From contig QCPD01000001.1 of NCBI GenBank assembly GCA_003209755.1, positions 1 to 64,000 of the forward strand: 64,000 nt of DNA. Direction: 5' to 3'. Positions 1 to 7,903 of the stretch are shown in pieces. The notes under the pieces were generated by a model, which saw only the letters and a list, made by a program, of their open reading frames with translations, made no database searches and had not been told where the DNA came from. The position numbers and the translations under genes are program-made. The number at the start of each line of letters is the position of its first letter. The first letter of the stretch is position 1. The stretch comes from Prochlorococcus sp. AG-436-C14 (GTDB lineage Bacteria; Cyanobacteriota; Cyanobacteriia; PCC-6307; Cyanobiaceae).

Positions 1-53
1 CTACGATCACTTCTGCCAAGCCTTCTAAAAAAGAACTAATTAACCAAGCTTAA
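1..53 (+). pseudogene. Remnant of a TPR-glycosyltransferase leader
   Basis: The first 49 bases align without gaps to positions 5377-5425, the leader of the TPR-glycosyltransferase gene at 5277; by hand count 39 of 49 bases match. In the matching frame the peptide reads TITSAKPSKKELINQA and then meets TAA at 51-53, where the intact copy continues into its TPR helices. I read this as the edge of a decayed or truncated second copy. The part to the left lies outside the window, so its true size is unknown. Confidence 0.55.
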
Positions 54-72
54 AAACACAATAATTCATCAT

Positions 73-489
73 TCAAAATTTAGATAAAGAGAGGCCGCCT
101 ATCACAAAATCGCATTTCTGATAAAAAGGTAAATTATGCTCTTTACAAGCAAGTGAGACCTTGTAGCATTTCTCCTCCTGAGAAATTTGATATAAAGCAT
201 TGATAAGTAATTTACCAATCCCTTTTTTTCGAAAATCTGGATGAACAGCAATATCTTCTATATGTCCCATCTTTCCTCCACGAATCTTTCTTTCAATAAA
301 TATCGAACCATATCCAACTACATCTACTCTTTCATTAAGAGCAACTAATCCGAAAAAATTTGTTTGAGATTGGAGATCACCCCATATTTGATCATAATCT
401 TTCTCGTCAGGTCTATAGTCTGAGATGGATTGAAGAATCTCAATGACTGCCGTCATATGATTCTTTTTTACTTCAACCAAAGAAAACAT
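73..489 (-). CDS. GNAT acetyltransferase, Gna1-like
   Basis: A 138-residue single-domain GNAT N-acetyltransferase. The acetyl-CoA loop is visible as RKKGIGKLL (about residues 86-94), preceded by GHIEDIAVHPDF and followed by CYKVSLACKEHNLPFYQKC. That arrangement closely resembles eukaryote-type glucosamine-6-phosphate N-acetyltransferase (Gna1: GHIEDIAV, GKLLI, CYK, FYEKCGF). If so, it acetylates GlcN-6-P on the way to UDP-GlcNAc, which would suit an O-GlcNAc-transferase-like gene nearby; this link is inference. It is isolated on the minus strand and flanked by long AT-rich spacers, as expected of island cargo. The GNAT fold is certain; the substrate is not. Confidence 0.75.
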   Translation of the reverse strand: MFSLVEVKKNHMTAVIEILQSISDYRPDEKDYDQIWGDLQSQTNFFGLVALNERVDVVGYGSIFIERKIRGGKMGHIEDIAVHPDFRKKGIGKLLINALYQISQEEKCYKVSLACKEHNLPFYQKCDFVIGGLSLSKF

Positions 490-1192
490 TCATTCAATTA
501 AAAGTGAGGACTTTCTACGATTTCTCTTCAGAGAAAGTGGCTTGTAAAACTCCTTTTAAACTACTAACACAAAAGCCCTGAAAGCAAGTAAGCAATATTC
601 TATTTAAAACTCATGTGAAACTCAAGTATTAATTCTATGACTTGATTTTATACTGGTAATTTATTCCCACTAAATAGTTCCTACTCCAAATCCACATTTG
701 TAATACCTTTCTCTCAATCAATCTTCCTGAAAAAGGTTTTATTTCTACATGTTTTAATTCAAAAAAATTACTCGTAGGGAATTTTATATTTAGATGATAT
801 TAAAAAAAAAGAAGTGTTATTTAATTTTTTAAGTCAAAAAGTAATCTCAATAATTAGTAATAGGGAAATCATATTGACTTTTATGAAGAATATTATTTTT
901 TTAATAAAACATCAATATTTTTGATTTAGTTCTTATACTTTAATTAATACTAAATTTCATATATTTATTTAAGTTTTTTAAATAAAATTTTCATACTATG
1001 TTAATTTGATTATAATATGTTTATTAAGCTTCAAAGTATTTATCATATTCATAATTTGATTTTAACGTTAAACTCTTGATTTTCTATTCTCTTTTTTGAT
1101 ATCTTTTTATTTTTCGTTTATTATTAAAAAGGTATTTCAATCTTAATGAAAGACATAATAAAAATGCAGATTATTCATAAGGTTTTGAAATC
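490..1192. other. AT-rich spacer, no gene seen
   Basis: About 700 bases between two divergently transcribed genes. The right two thirds is extremely AT-rich with many short A and T runs. I see no open frame with a plausible start, no tRNA-like fold and no clear repeat. It must hold the promoters of both flanking genes, but no convincing -35/-10 pair stands out in such biased sequence. Confidence 0.6.
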
Positions 1193-2359
1193 ATGGCTGA
1201 GATGAAGGAATTTCCTCTTTTGGAACCCAATGAAGGAATTCCTATTTTATATCCGCATGTACCCTCTAATGGGGCCAAATACATCGCTGATGTCCTTTCC
1301 TCAAGATGGATAGGGCAAGGGCCAAAAGTAGACGAATTTGAGGAAAAGTTTAAAGAAATTATTATAGAAAATGGATATCCAATTGCCGTCAATAGTGGAA
1401 CTTCAGCTTTGCATCTTGCCTATATTCTGGCAGGTATAACTGAAGGAAGTGAAGTAATTTGTCCCGTTTTCACATGCACTGCGACCAATATCCCAATCCT
1501 TTATGAAAAGGGTGTCCCTGTTTTTACAGATATTTCAGAATCTTCATTAAATATAGATTTAGATCAAATAGAAAATTTAATCACCTCTAGAACATTAGCT
1601 TTATGTGTAGTTGATTATGGAGGTTTGCCTAATAATTATGTTCGCTTGAGAGATATTTGTGATAGGCATAATCTTAAATTAATCATTGATTGTGCTCATG
1701 CTGTTGACACGTATCGAAATGGTCATCACGTAACACATTATGCCGATTATGTGATTTATTCTTTTCAAGCGATCAAAACGATAACAACTGGCGATGGGGG
1801 TATGTTAATCGTAAAAAATGAAAGTGATTATGAAAAAGCAAAACGATTGCGATGGTTTGGAATTGATAGGGCCGCAAAACAGAAAGGTATCTGGAAAAAT
1901 GATGTGACTGAAATAGGATACAAATATCAAATGACAGATATCACTGCTGCCTTAGGTCTTGCTGCTCTTGAAGAATCAACCGAAATATTTAATAAAAGAA
2001 GAGACTTATATAAATTTTATCAAAATTCTCTTGAAGAATTTGAAGAATGCTTACTAGAGAAACCAGAAAGCGGAACAGATTTCACACCATGGCTAGTCAC
2101 GATAAATACAAAAGGACGCAGGCTAGAGTTGATGAAATATTTACGGAAAAAGAAAATTGAATCAGCTCAAATACACTACAGAAACGACCGTTATTCTATT
2201 TTTAGAAATTATGCGAAAGGGGCATTCCCAAACATGGATAGGATAGAAGATGACTATCTAGTACTTCCTTTTCACACTAAGCTTACTTCCCTAGATGTAA
2301 AAAAAATATGTGATGAAGTAAAAAAAATTCTACGGAAAGATAAATTCTCAAAGTCTTGA
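1193..2359 (+). CDS. DegT/DnrJ/EryC1 sugar aminotransferase
   Basis: A 388-residue PLP-dependent aminotransferase of the DegT/DnrJ/EryC1/StrS family, which transaminates keto-sugar nucleotides for surface polysaccharides or glycans. Seen in the sequence: the substrate/PLP loop VNSGTSALHLAY (67-78), the PLP-ring Asp in IIDCAHA (164-170), and the Schiff-base lysine K195 in SFQAIKTITTGDGG, the family signature. Length is normal. Translation starts at ATG 1193; a second in-frame ATG lies three codons later. The neighbouring rfbB and rfbA make dTDP-4-keto-6-deoxyglucose, a typical substrate for this family, but they lie on the other strand and the pairing is inferred. A hairpin overlaps the stop codon. 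Confidence 0.88.
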   Translation: MAEMKEFPLLEPNEGIPILYPHVPSNGAKYIADVLSSRWIGQGPKVDEFEEKFKEIIIENGYPIAVNSGTSALHLAYILAGITEGSEVICPVFTCTATNIPILYEKGVPVFTDISESSLNIDLDQIENLITSRTLALCVVDYGGLPNNYVRLRDICDRHNLKLIIDCAHAVDTYRNGHHVTHYADYVIYSFQAIKTITTGDGGMLIVKNESDYEKAKRLRWFGIDRAAKQKGIWKNDVTEIGYKYQMTDITAALGLAALEESTEIFNKRRDLYKFYQNSLEEFEECLLEKPESGTDFTPWLVTINTKGRRLELMKYLRKKKIESAQIHYRNDRYSIFRNYAKGAFPNMDRIEDDYLVLPFHTKLTSLDVKKICDEVKKILRKDKFSKS

Positions 2360-2385
2360 AATTGAGGTTTATTCTCAATTTCAAG
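2355..2385 (+). terminator. Hairpin at the end of the aminotransferase gene
   Basis: A perfect 12-bp inverted repeat (CTTGAAATTGAG, 2355-2366, and its complement 2374-2385) with a 7-base loop overlaps the stop codon and is followed by an A/T-rich tail. It probably ends transcription of the aminotransferase gene, and may also act on rfbB transcripts from the other side. The stem is AT-rich and no long T run follows, so this is tentative. Confidence 0.45.
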
Positions 2386-2517
2386 AAAAATATATTTGAT
2401 TATTTATTTTATCTTGATTTTAAAGTCCATTAGTAATTTTTATTGGCTTAAAAAATTAAAATAATTGAATCAATTATTTTTAAATTACATAATAATTAAT
2501 ATTTAAAACCCATAAAT

Positions 2518-3555
2518 TTAAGAAGTAATATTCAAAAAATTATGATTATTTAGGTACCATTTGACTGTAATATCTATAGCTTCATAAAAATCGTATTTAG
2601 GAGACCATTTTAATTCATTAATTATTTTATTATTATCTATTGCATACCTAAAATCATGGCCAGCTCTGTCTTTAACAAATTTTTTAAATCTTATATGTGG
2701 TGCATTAATTTTTTTATATAAATCCATATAATTACAGACGGTATTAACAATCTCCTCATTGGTTTTAAGTTGTCTGCTGCCTATACAATATGAATCTCCC
2801 AATTTACCTTTTAACATCACGTGAATCAATGCATCCACGTGATCCTCTACGTATATCCAATCTCTTACATTCTGTCCATTACCGTAAAGCGGTATGGTTT
2901 TACTATTTATTGCACTTTTTATAATAACAGGTATTAATTTCTCAGGGTATTGCCATGGTCCAAAATTATTACAGGAATGAGTAATAATTGCTGGAAATCC
3001 ATAGGTATTGTTCCAAGCTTTTACAAGATGATCACTCGCAGCTTTTGTAGCCGAATATGGACTTCTTGGATCATATGAGGTTTTCTCTGAAAAGAAAAAA
3101 CCTTCTTTAATTGATCCAAAAACTTCATCTGTGCTTACATGGATTAGTCTAAAGTTATTCTTTCTATTTTTAGACATTAATTCCCAATGAGCTAATAATG
3201 CTTGTAATAAATTGAAGGTTCCAATAATATTACTATCTAGAAAATCTGTAGGTTTAGAGATTGATTTATCTACATGAGTTTCGGCTGCTAAATGAAAAAC
3301 TAAATCCGGATTACAAAACCTAATAGCATTTTTTGTATCCTCTATATTACATAAATCAACCTTAAGAAGATTATATTGGTTTGAATCAACATACTCATGA
3401 GAAAATTTGAAGTTACTTGCATAGTTTATTTTATCTAAGTTATATATTTTAAGACTTGTCTCTCGAAGCAATCTAGAAATTAGATTAGTTCCAATAAAGC
3501 CAGATCCCCCGGTAATTAAGATAGAATTTATATTTTTAGAAAAAAGATTCATCAT
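2518..3555 (-). CDS. rfbB: dTDP-glucose 4,6-dehydratase
   Basis: A 345-residue extended short-chain dehydrogenase that converts dTDP-glucose to dTDP-4-keto-6-deoxyglucose. The Rossmann motif TGGSGFIGTNL (about residues 15-25) binds NAD. The RmlB-type catalytic set is present: STDEVFGS (Thr-Asp-Glu) and YSATKAASDHL (the YxxxK pair). NNFGPWQYPEKLIP and NGQNVRDWIYVEDH are highly typical of RmlB. It lies directly downstream of rfbA on the same strand with a 40-base spacer, so the two probably form an operon. rfbC and rfbD are not here, so the end product of the pathway cannot be named. Confidence 0.93.
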   Translation of the reverse strand: MMNLFSKNINSILITGGSGFIGTNLISRLLRETSLKIYNLDKINYASNFKFSHEYVDSNQYNLLKVDLCNIEDTKNAIRFCNPDLVFHLAAETHVDKSISKPTDFLDSNIIGTFNLLQALLAHWELMSKNRKNNFRLIHVSTDEVFGSIKEGFFFSEKTSYDPRSPYSATKAASDHLVKAWNNTYGFPAIITHSCNNFGPWQYPEKLIPVIIKSAINSKTIPLYGNGQNVRDWIYVEDHVDALIHVMLKGKLGDSYCIGSRQLKTNEEIVNTVCNYMDLYKKINAPHIRFKKFVKDRAGHDFRYAIDNNKIINELKWSPKYDFYEAIDITVKWYLNNHNFLNITS

Positions 3556-3595
3556 CTAAAATTTATTTTTAATATTGAAAAAGTAAAAAATTATT

Positions 3596-4486
3596 TTATT
3601 TATTACTTTCAAACATTTTATAAAGATACTCTCCATATCTTGAATATCTCATAGTATCTGCAAGATTAACAACTTGATTTTTATCAATCCATCCTTGTCT
3701 GCAAGCAACTTCTTCTGGGCATCCTATCATTAATCCTTGTCTTAATTGAATTGTTCTAATATATAATGAAGCATCAAGGAAAGAATCAAAAGTACCAGTG
3801 TCAAACCAAGCCATCCCTCTTCCAATAAGATTAACTTTAAGGAGATTATCTTTTATATAACTATTGTTTAGTGAAGTTACTTCTAGCTCATTTCTGGATG
3901 AATAATTTAATTTCCTAATTCTATTGAAAACTGAGTTATCGTAAAAATATAGTCCTGTAATAGCAAAATTACTCTTTGGAATCTTAGGCTTTTCATCTAT
4001 AGTTAGAGCATATCCATTAGTATCAATGTCTACGATTCCATAACGTTCTGGATCACTTACTTGATAGGCGAATATAGTAGAACCTTTATTGAATGAATCT
4101 GCAAATTTCCAAAGATCATATAAATTATTACCATGAAAGATATTATCCCCTAATATAATTACTATATTACTTTTACCAACAAAGTCTTCTCCCAACAATA
4201 TTGCATCAGCAATACCTTTTGGTTCTTTTTGAATTGAATATTGTATATTTATACCCCACTTACTACCATCACCTAAAAGATTATTGTATGATTCTATTGA
4301 ACTTTTTAATGTAACAATTAAAATATCCCTAATACCACCTAACATCAATGTGGTCAAAGGATAGTAAATCATAGGCTTATCATATAATAAAAATAGATGC
4401 TTATTAGTAGAGTAAGTAGAAGGTAAAAGCCTTTTTCCAAGCCCCCCAGCGATAATAATTCCTTTACGTTGAGATTGACTTTGCAA
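3596..4486 (-). CDS. rfbA: Glucose-1-phosphate thymidylyltransferase
   Basis: A 296-residue nucleotidyltransferase that makes dTDP-glucose from dTTP and glucose-1-phosphate. The N-terminal signature is GGLGKRLLPSTYSTNKHLF followed by YDKPMIYYPL; GLGK replaces the more usual GSGT, but the Arg and Lys needed for catalysis are kept. ILGDNIFHG supplies the metal-binding Asp, and GLYFYDN and WFDTGTFDSFLDAS are family-specific. It starts at ATG 4486, upstream of rfbB on the same strand. A neighbouring open frame at 4555-4707 (minus) could be what is left of a third operon gene. Confidence 0.92.
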   Translation of the reverse strand: MQSQSQRKGIIIAGGLGKRLLPSTYSTNKHLFLLYDKPMIYYPLTTLMLGGIRDILIVTLKSSIESYNNLLGDGSKWGINIQYSIQKEPKGIADAILLGEDFVGKSNIVIILGDNIFHGNNLYDLWKFADSFNKGSTIFAYQVSDPERYGIVDIDTNGYALTIDEKPKIPKSNFAITGLYFYDNSVFNRIRKLNYSSRNELEVTSLNNSYIKDNLLKVNLIGRGMAWFDTGTFDSFLDASLYIRTIQLRQGLMIGCPEEVACRQGWIDKNQVVNLADTMRYSRYGEYLYKMFESNK

Positions 4487-5276
4487 TTTAAATCTCTAGT
4501 TGTTTTGTATTATATATCAAATCCTAGACCACATAAAGTTTAAAACGATTGAATTCACCTTAGTATAAAACTATCTATTGGTAAAACTGTTCTTAAATCA
4601 ACAAATTTATCAATTAAAAAACTAGGTAATAACTTTTTACAAAGGAAACAAAAAGGTTGATAATTATAATTAAACCACTTACTAAGATTATAATTTTCTA
4701 TATAGGCTCACCTTATTGACTATTTTTAGCATTTAGAACAAGAAATAAAATGGCAATATAATTCCTAGAAGTGGAAGACATAAAAACCGGGACTATCAAA
4801 ATTCCGCCAAGAATTCCTAGATATCAATTTAGCTATACCTATATATAACTTACTTCAATTCTCTTTAAGGAATCTAAAAAGCTACTTGCCATGAAGGTGC
4901 TCAACAATCTAAACCATGCCGCAAATCGTTTATATGAAAGTGACTACAATCAATCTCAAGAAAAGAAACAATTATACTTCACCATCTAAATATATCTAAT
5001 GAACAGTAGATACTGCGAGAAGTAAAGAGATTAAATCTATTGATATAACAAGCATTGATAAATTTCCCGATACTATTACAGAATGGATAGAAGTTTTACC
5101 CAAGGGAAGTTGTAGGTAATTAGCAAAGGACTTTATTTTCTATGCTCTGAACTAATTACTTCTCCTTACAGAGAGATTAGATCATGCATATTTGCAGCGG
5201 GTCAATTTCTTTTGAAAGTTGAAACCAAGTTAAGTTATATAATGTATGCAAACCACTCAATCTATAACTAATAGAT
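4487..5276. other. Spacer with fragments of decayed coding sequence
   Basis: Almost 800 bases without an intact gene. On the minus strand 4555-4707 is open for 50 codons without a start, ending in a peptide that reads like a normal globular protein tail (LIDKFVDLRTVLPIDSFILR). On the plus strand 5003-5119 is open for 38 codons (IDKFPDTITEWIEVLPKG near its end), and 4769-4846 holds another short open stretch. Amino-acid usage in these pieces looks protein-like rather than random AT-rich translation. I read the area as one or more decayed genes. The promoter of the TPR-glycosyltransferase gene must lie at its right end. Confidence 0.4.
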
Positions 5277-7842
5277 GTGACGGAGAGAGAAATAGATCAA
5301 GAGAGAGACAAACCTGAGGTGAAAACATTCCCGGTACCATTTGCTCTGGAAGAAATTAAAAAAAATATCACTATTACTACGAAAACTACTTCCAAAACTT
5401 CTAAAGAACAAATAATTAATCAAGCATTTAAATTTCATTCACAAGGCAACATCTCAGAAGCCGCTAAGTATTATCAATATTTTATAAATCAAGGGTTCAA
5501 AGATCACAGAGTCTTTTCTAATTATGGTTTGATATTAAAAAATCTTAGGAAATCAATAAAGGCAGAAATACTGATACGCAAAGCCATTGAACTCAATCCT
5601 AATTACGCAGAAGCTCATTCAAATCTAGGATCCATATTGAAAGATCTTGGCAACTTACAAGATGCAGAATTATCTACACGCAAAGCCATTGAACTTAAAC
5701 CTGATTTTGCTAATGCACATTGCAATCTAGGAAACATATTAAGTGATCTTGGCAACTTACAAGATGCAGAAATTTCACAGCGCAAAGCCATTGACCTCAA
5801 ACCTGATTTCGCACAGGCTCATTCAAATCTAGGAGCCATATTGAAAGATCTTGGCAAATTAAAAGATGCAGAATTATCTACACGCAAAGCCATTGAACTT
5901 AAACCTGATTTCGCACAGGCTCATTCCAATCTAGGAGCCATATTGAAAGATCTTGGCAAATTAAAAGATGCAGAAATTTCACAACGCAAAGCCATTGAAC
6001 TTAAACCTGACTTCGCACAAGCTCATTCCCACTTGGGGAACACTTTGAGAGATCTTGGCAACTTAAAAGATGCAGAAATTTCACAACGCAAAGCCATTGA
6101 ACTCAATCCTGATTTCGCAGAGGCTCATTCAAATCTAGGGAACACTTTGAGAGATCTTGGCAATTTACAAGAGGCAGAAATTTCACAACGCAAAGCAATT
6201 GAACTCAATCCTGACTTCGCACAAGCTCATTCCCACTTGGGGAACACTTTGAAAGATCTTGGCAACTTAAAAGAAGCAGAATTATCTACACGCAAAGCCA
6301 TTGAACTTAAACCTGATTTCGCACAGGCTCATTCAAATCTAGGGAACACATTGAAAGCTCTCGACAATTTACAAGAGGCAGAATTCTCATACCGCAAAGC
6401 CATTGAACTTAAACCTGATTTCGCTGATGCACATTACAATCTGGGAAATCTATTAAAAGATCTTGGTGATTTCCATGATGCTATAAATCAATTCAAGAAA
6501 GCACTAAAATTGAACAATCAATCATCATTAGCTAAGACTGCATTAATTGCGACCAAAGGTATTATATGCGATTGGAGTGATGAAGGAACTCACAATATGT
6601 GGCTTAAATCACTTGGAATAAAAGGAAAACCTATTCCCCCATGGGAATTATTTTCAATAGAAGATAATCCATTAAATCATTTAGAAAGATCTAAAAACTT
6701 TTATAAAAAAAATTTTATTCGACCAACTAAAAAAATTAAATCTTCCAAAAAAAATATAATTCATATAGGTTATTTCTCTGCTGATTTCCTGAATCATCCT
6801 GTAATGCAACTAATTGCTCCTTTACTTGAGCTACATGATAAATCTAGGTTTAAAATATATTTATACTCATTTGTGCCAAAAGAAGATGAATATACTGAAA
6901 GAGCAAAAAAGTCAGGGTGTATATTTAGAAACATAACAAAATTAAATGATATTGAAGCGGTCGAATTAGCAAGAAATGATGAGTTGGATATTGCAGTAGA
7001 TCTAATGGGATATACTCGAAACAATAGAATGCCTATATTTTCATATAGGGTGGCACAAATACAAATCAATTACATGGGTTTTAATGCCTCTGTTGGCTCT
7101 GATACTATTGATTATATTATCGCTGATAAAATTACAATTCCTAGAGAGAGTGAAAAATTTTATTCCGAAAAAATAATACGAATGCCAAATTGCTTTCTAT
7201 GCAATGATAATAAAAAAGTAATTTATAAAGAGTCTATATTCCGTAAAGATTTTAACCTTCCTGACCAAGGATTTATATTTACTTGTTTTAATAATAATTA
7301 TAAAATAACAAAAAAAAGAATTTAATATATGGATGAACTTACTTATAAAAACAGATGGAAGTGTTCTTTGGTTATACAAGTCAAATCAATGGTCAATGAA
7401 TAATTTATACGAAGAAGCAAGAAAACGAAAAGTAGATACCGACAGATTAATATTTGCTGAAAGATTACCATTAAACAAACATCTAGCTAGGCATTCTCTT
7501 GGCGATTTAGCACTTGATACTTTTAATTACAATGGTGGTGCAACCACTTCTTATGCGTTATTGGGTGGTTTACCAGTCCTTACGAAGATAGGTCAGAGTT
7601 TTACTTCCAGAGTATCTGCAAGCCTCCTAACTTCGATAGGACTTCCCGAATTAGTTACGTATAGTGAAAGTGAATATGAAGAAAAAGCTTTATATATTGC
7701 TACCAACCCTGGAAAAATTCTTAGATTGAAATCTAAATTGAACAAACTAAAAGAAACTTCACCACTTTTTAATTCAGAATTATTTACTAAAGATCTTGAA
7801 AATATTTATCTTAATCTGGTTCATAAATCATTGAGTTCATGA
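5277..7842 (+). pseudogene. TPR O-GlcNAc-transferase-like gene with a frameshift
   Basis: Read through one frameshift, this gene encodes about 855 residues: a short leader, roughly ten TPR units (about residues 45-430) and a Glyco_transf_41 (O-GlcNAc transferase, SPINDLY-like) domain. Frame 1 (GTG 5277 to stop 7323-7325) has GYFSADFLNHP, equivalent to the region of OGT holding a catalytic His, and LMGYTRNNRMPIFSYR. Frame 2 (7316-7842) has GDLALDTFNYNGGATTSYAL and SRVSASLLTSIGLPELV, the UDP-GlcNAc-binding half. The two halves meet in an A8 run (7310-7317); removing one A restores KKEFNIWMNLL. Without repair the first product lacks half of the catalytic domain. The domain's known role in its family is glycosylation of Ser/Thr or other acceptors; the acceptor here is unknown. 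A genuine pseudogene, polymerase slippage or a sequencing error are all possible. Confidence 0.8.
5577..6494 (+). repeat. Nine tandem 102-bp TPR-coding units
   Basis: The phrase CGCAAAGC(C/A)ATTGA recurs at 5577, 5679, 5781, 5883, 5985, 6087, 6189, 6291 and 6393, exactly 102 bases apart, which is 34 codons or one TPR. Neighbouring units are nearly identical at the DNA level, not just as protein: long stretches match including third codon positions. This indicates recent unit duplication or gene conversion and predicts that copy number varies between strains. The next unit, from 6495, has diverged. Confidence 0.92.
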
Positions 7843-7903
7843 AAAATTGATTATTCATTATATTTATATAGTAATTAAAATCTCCTCAGATCAAACAATA
7901 TTC

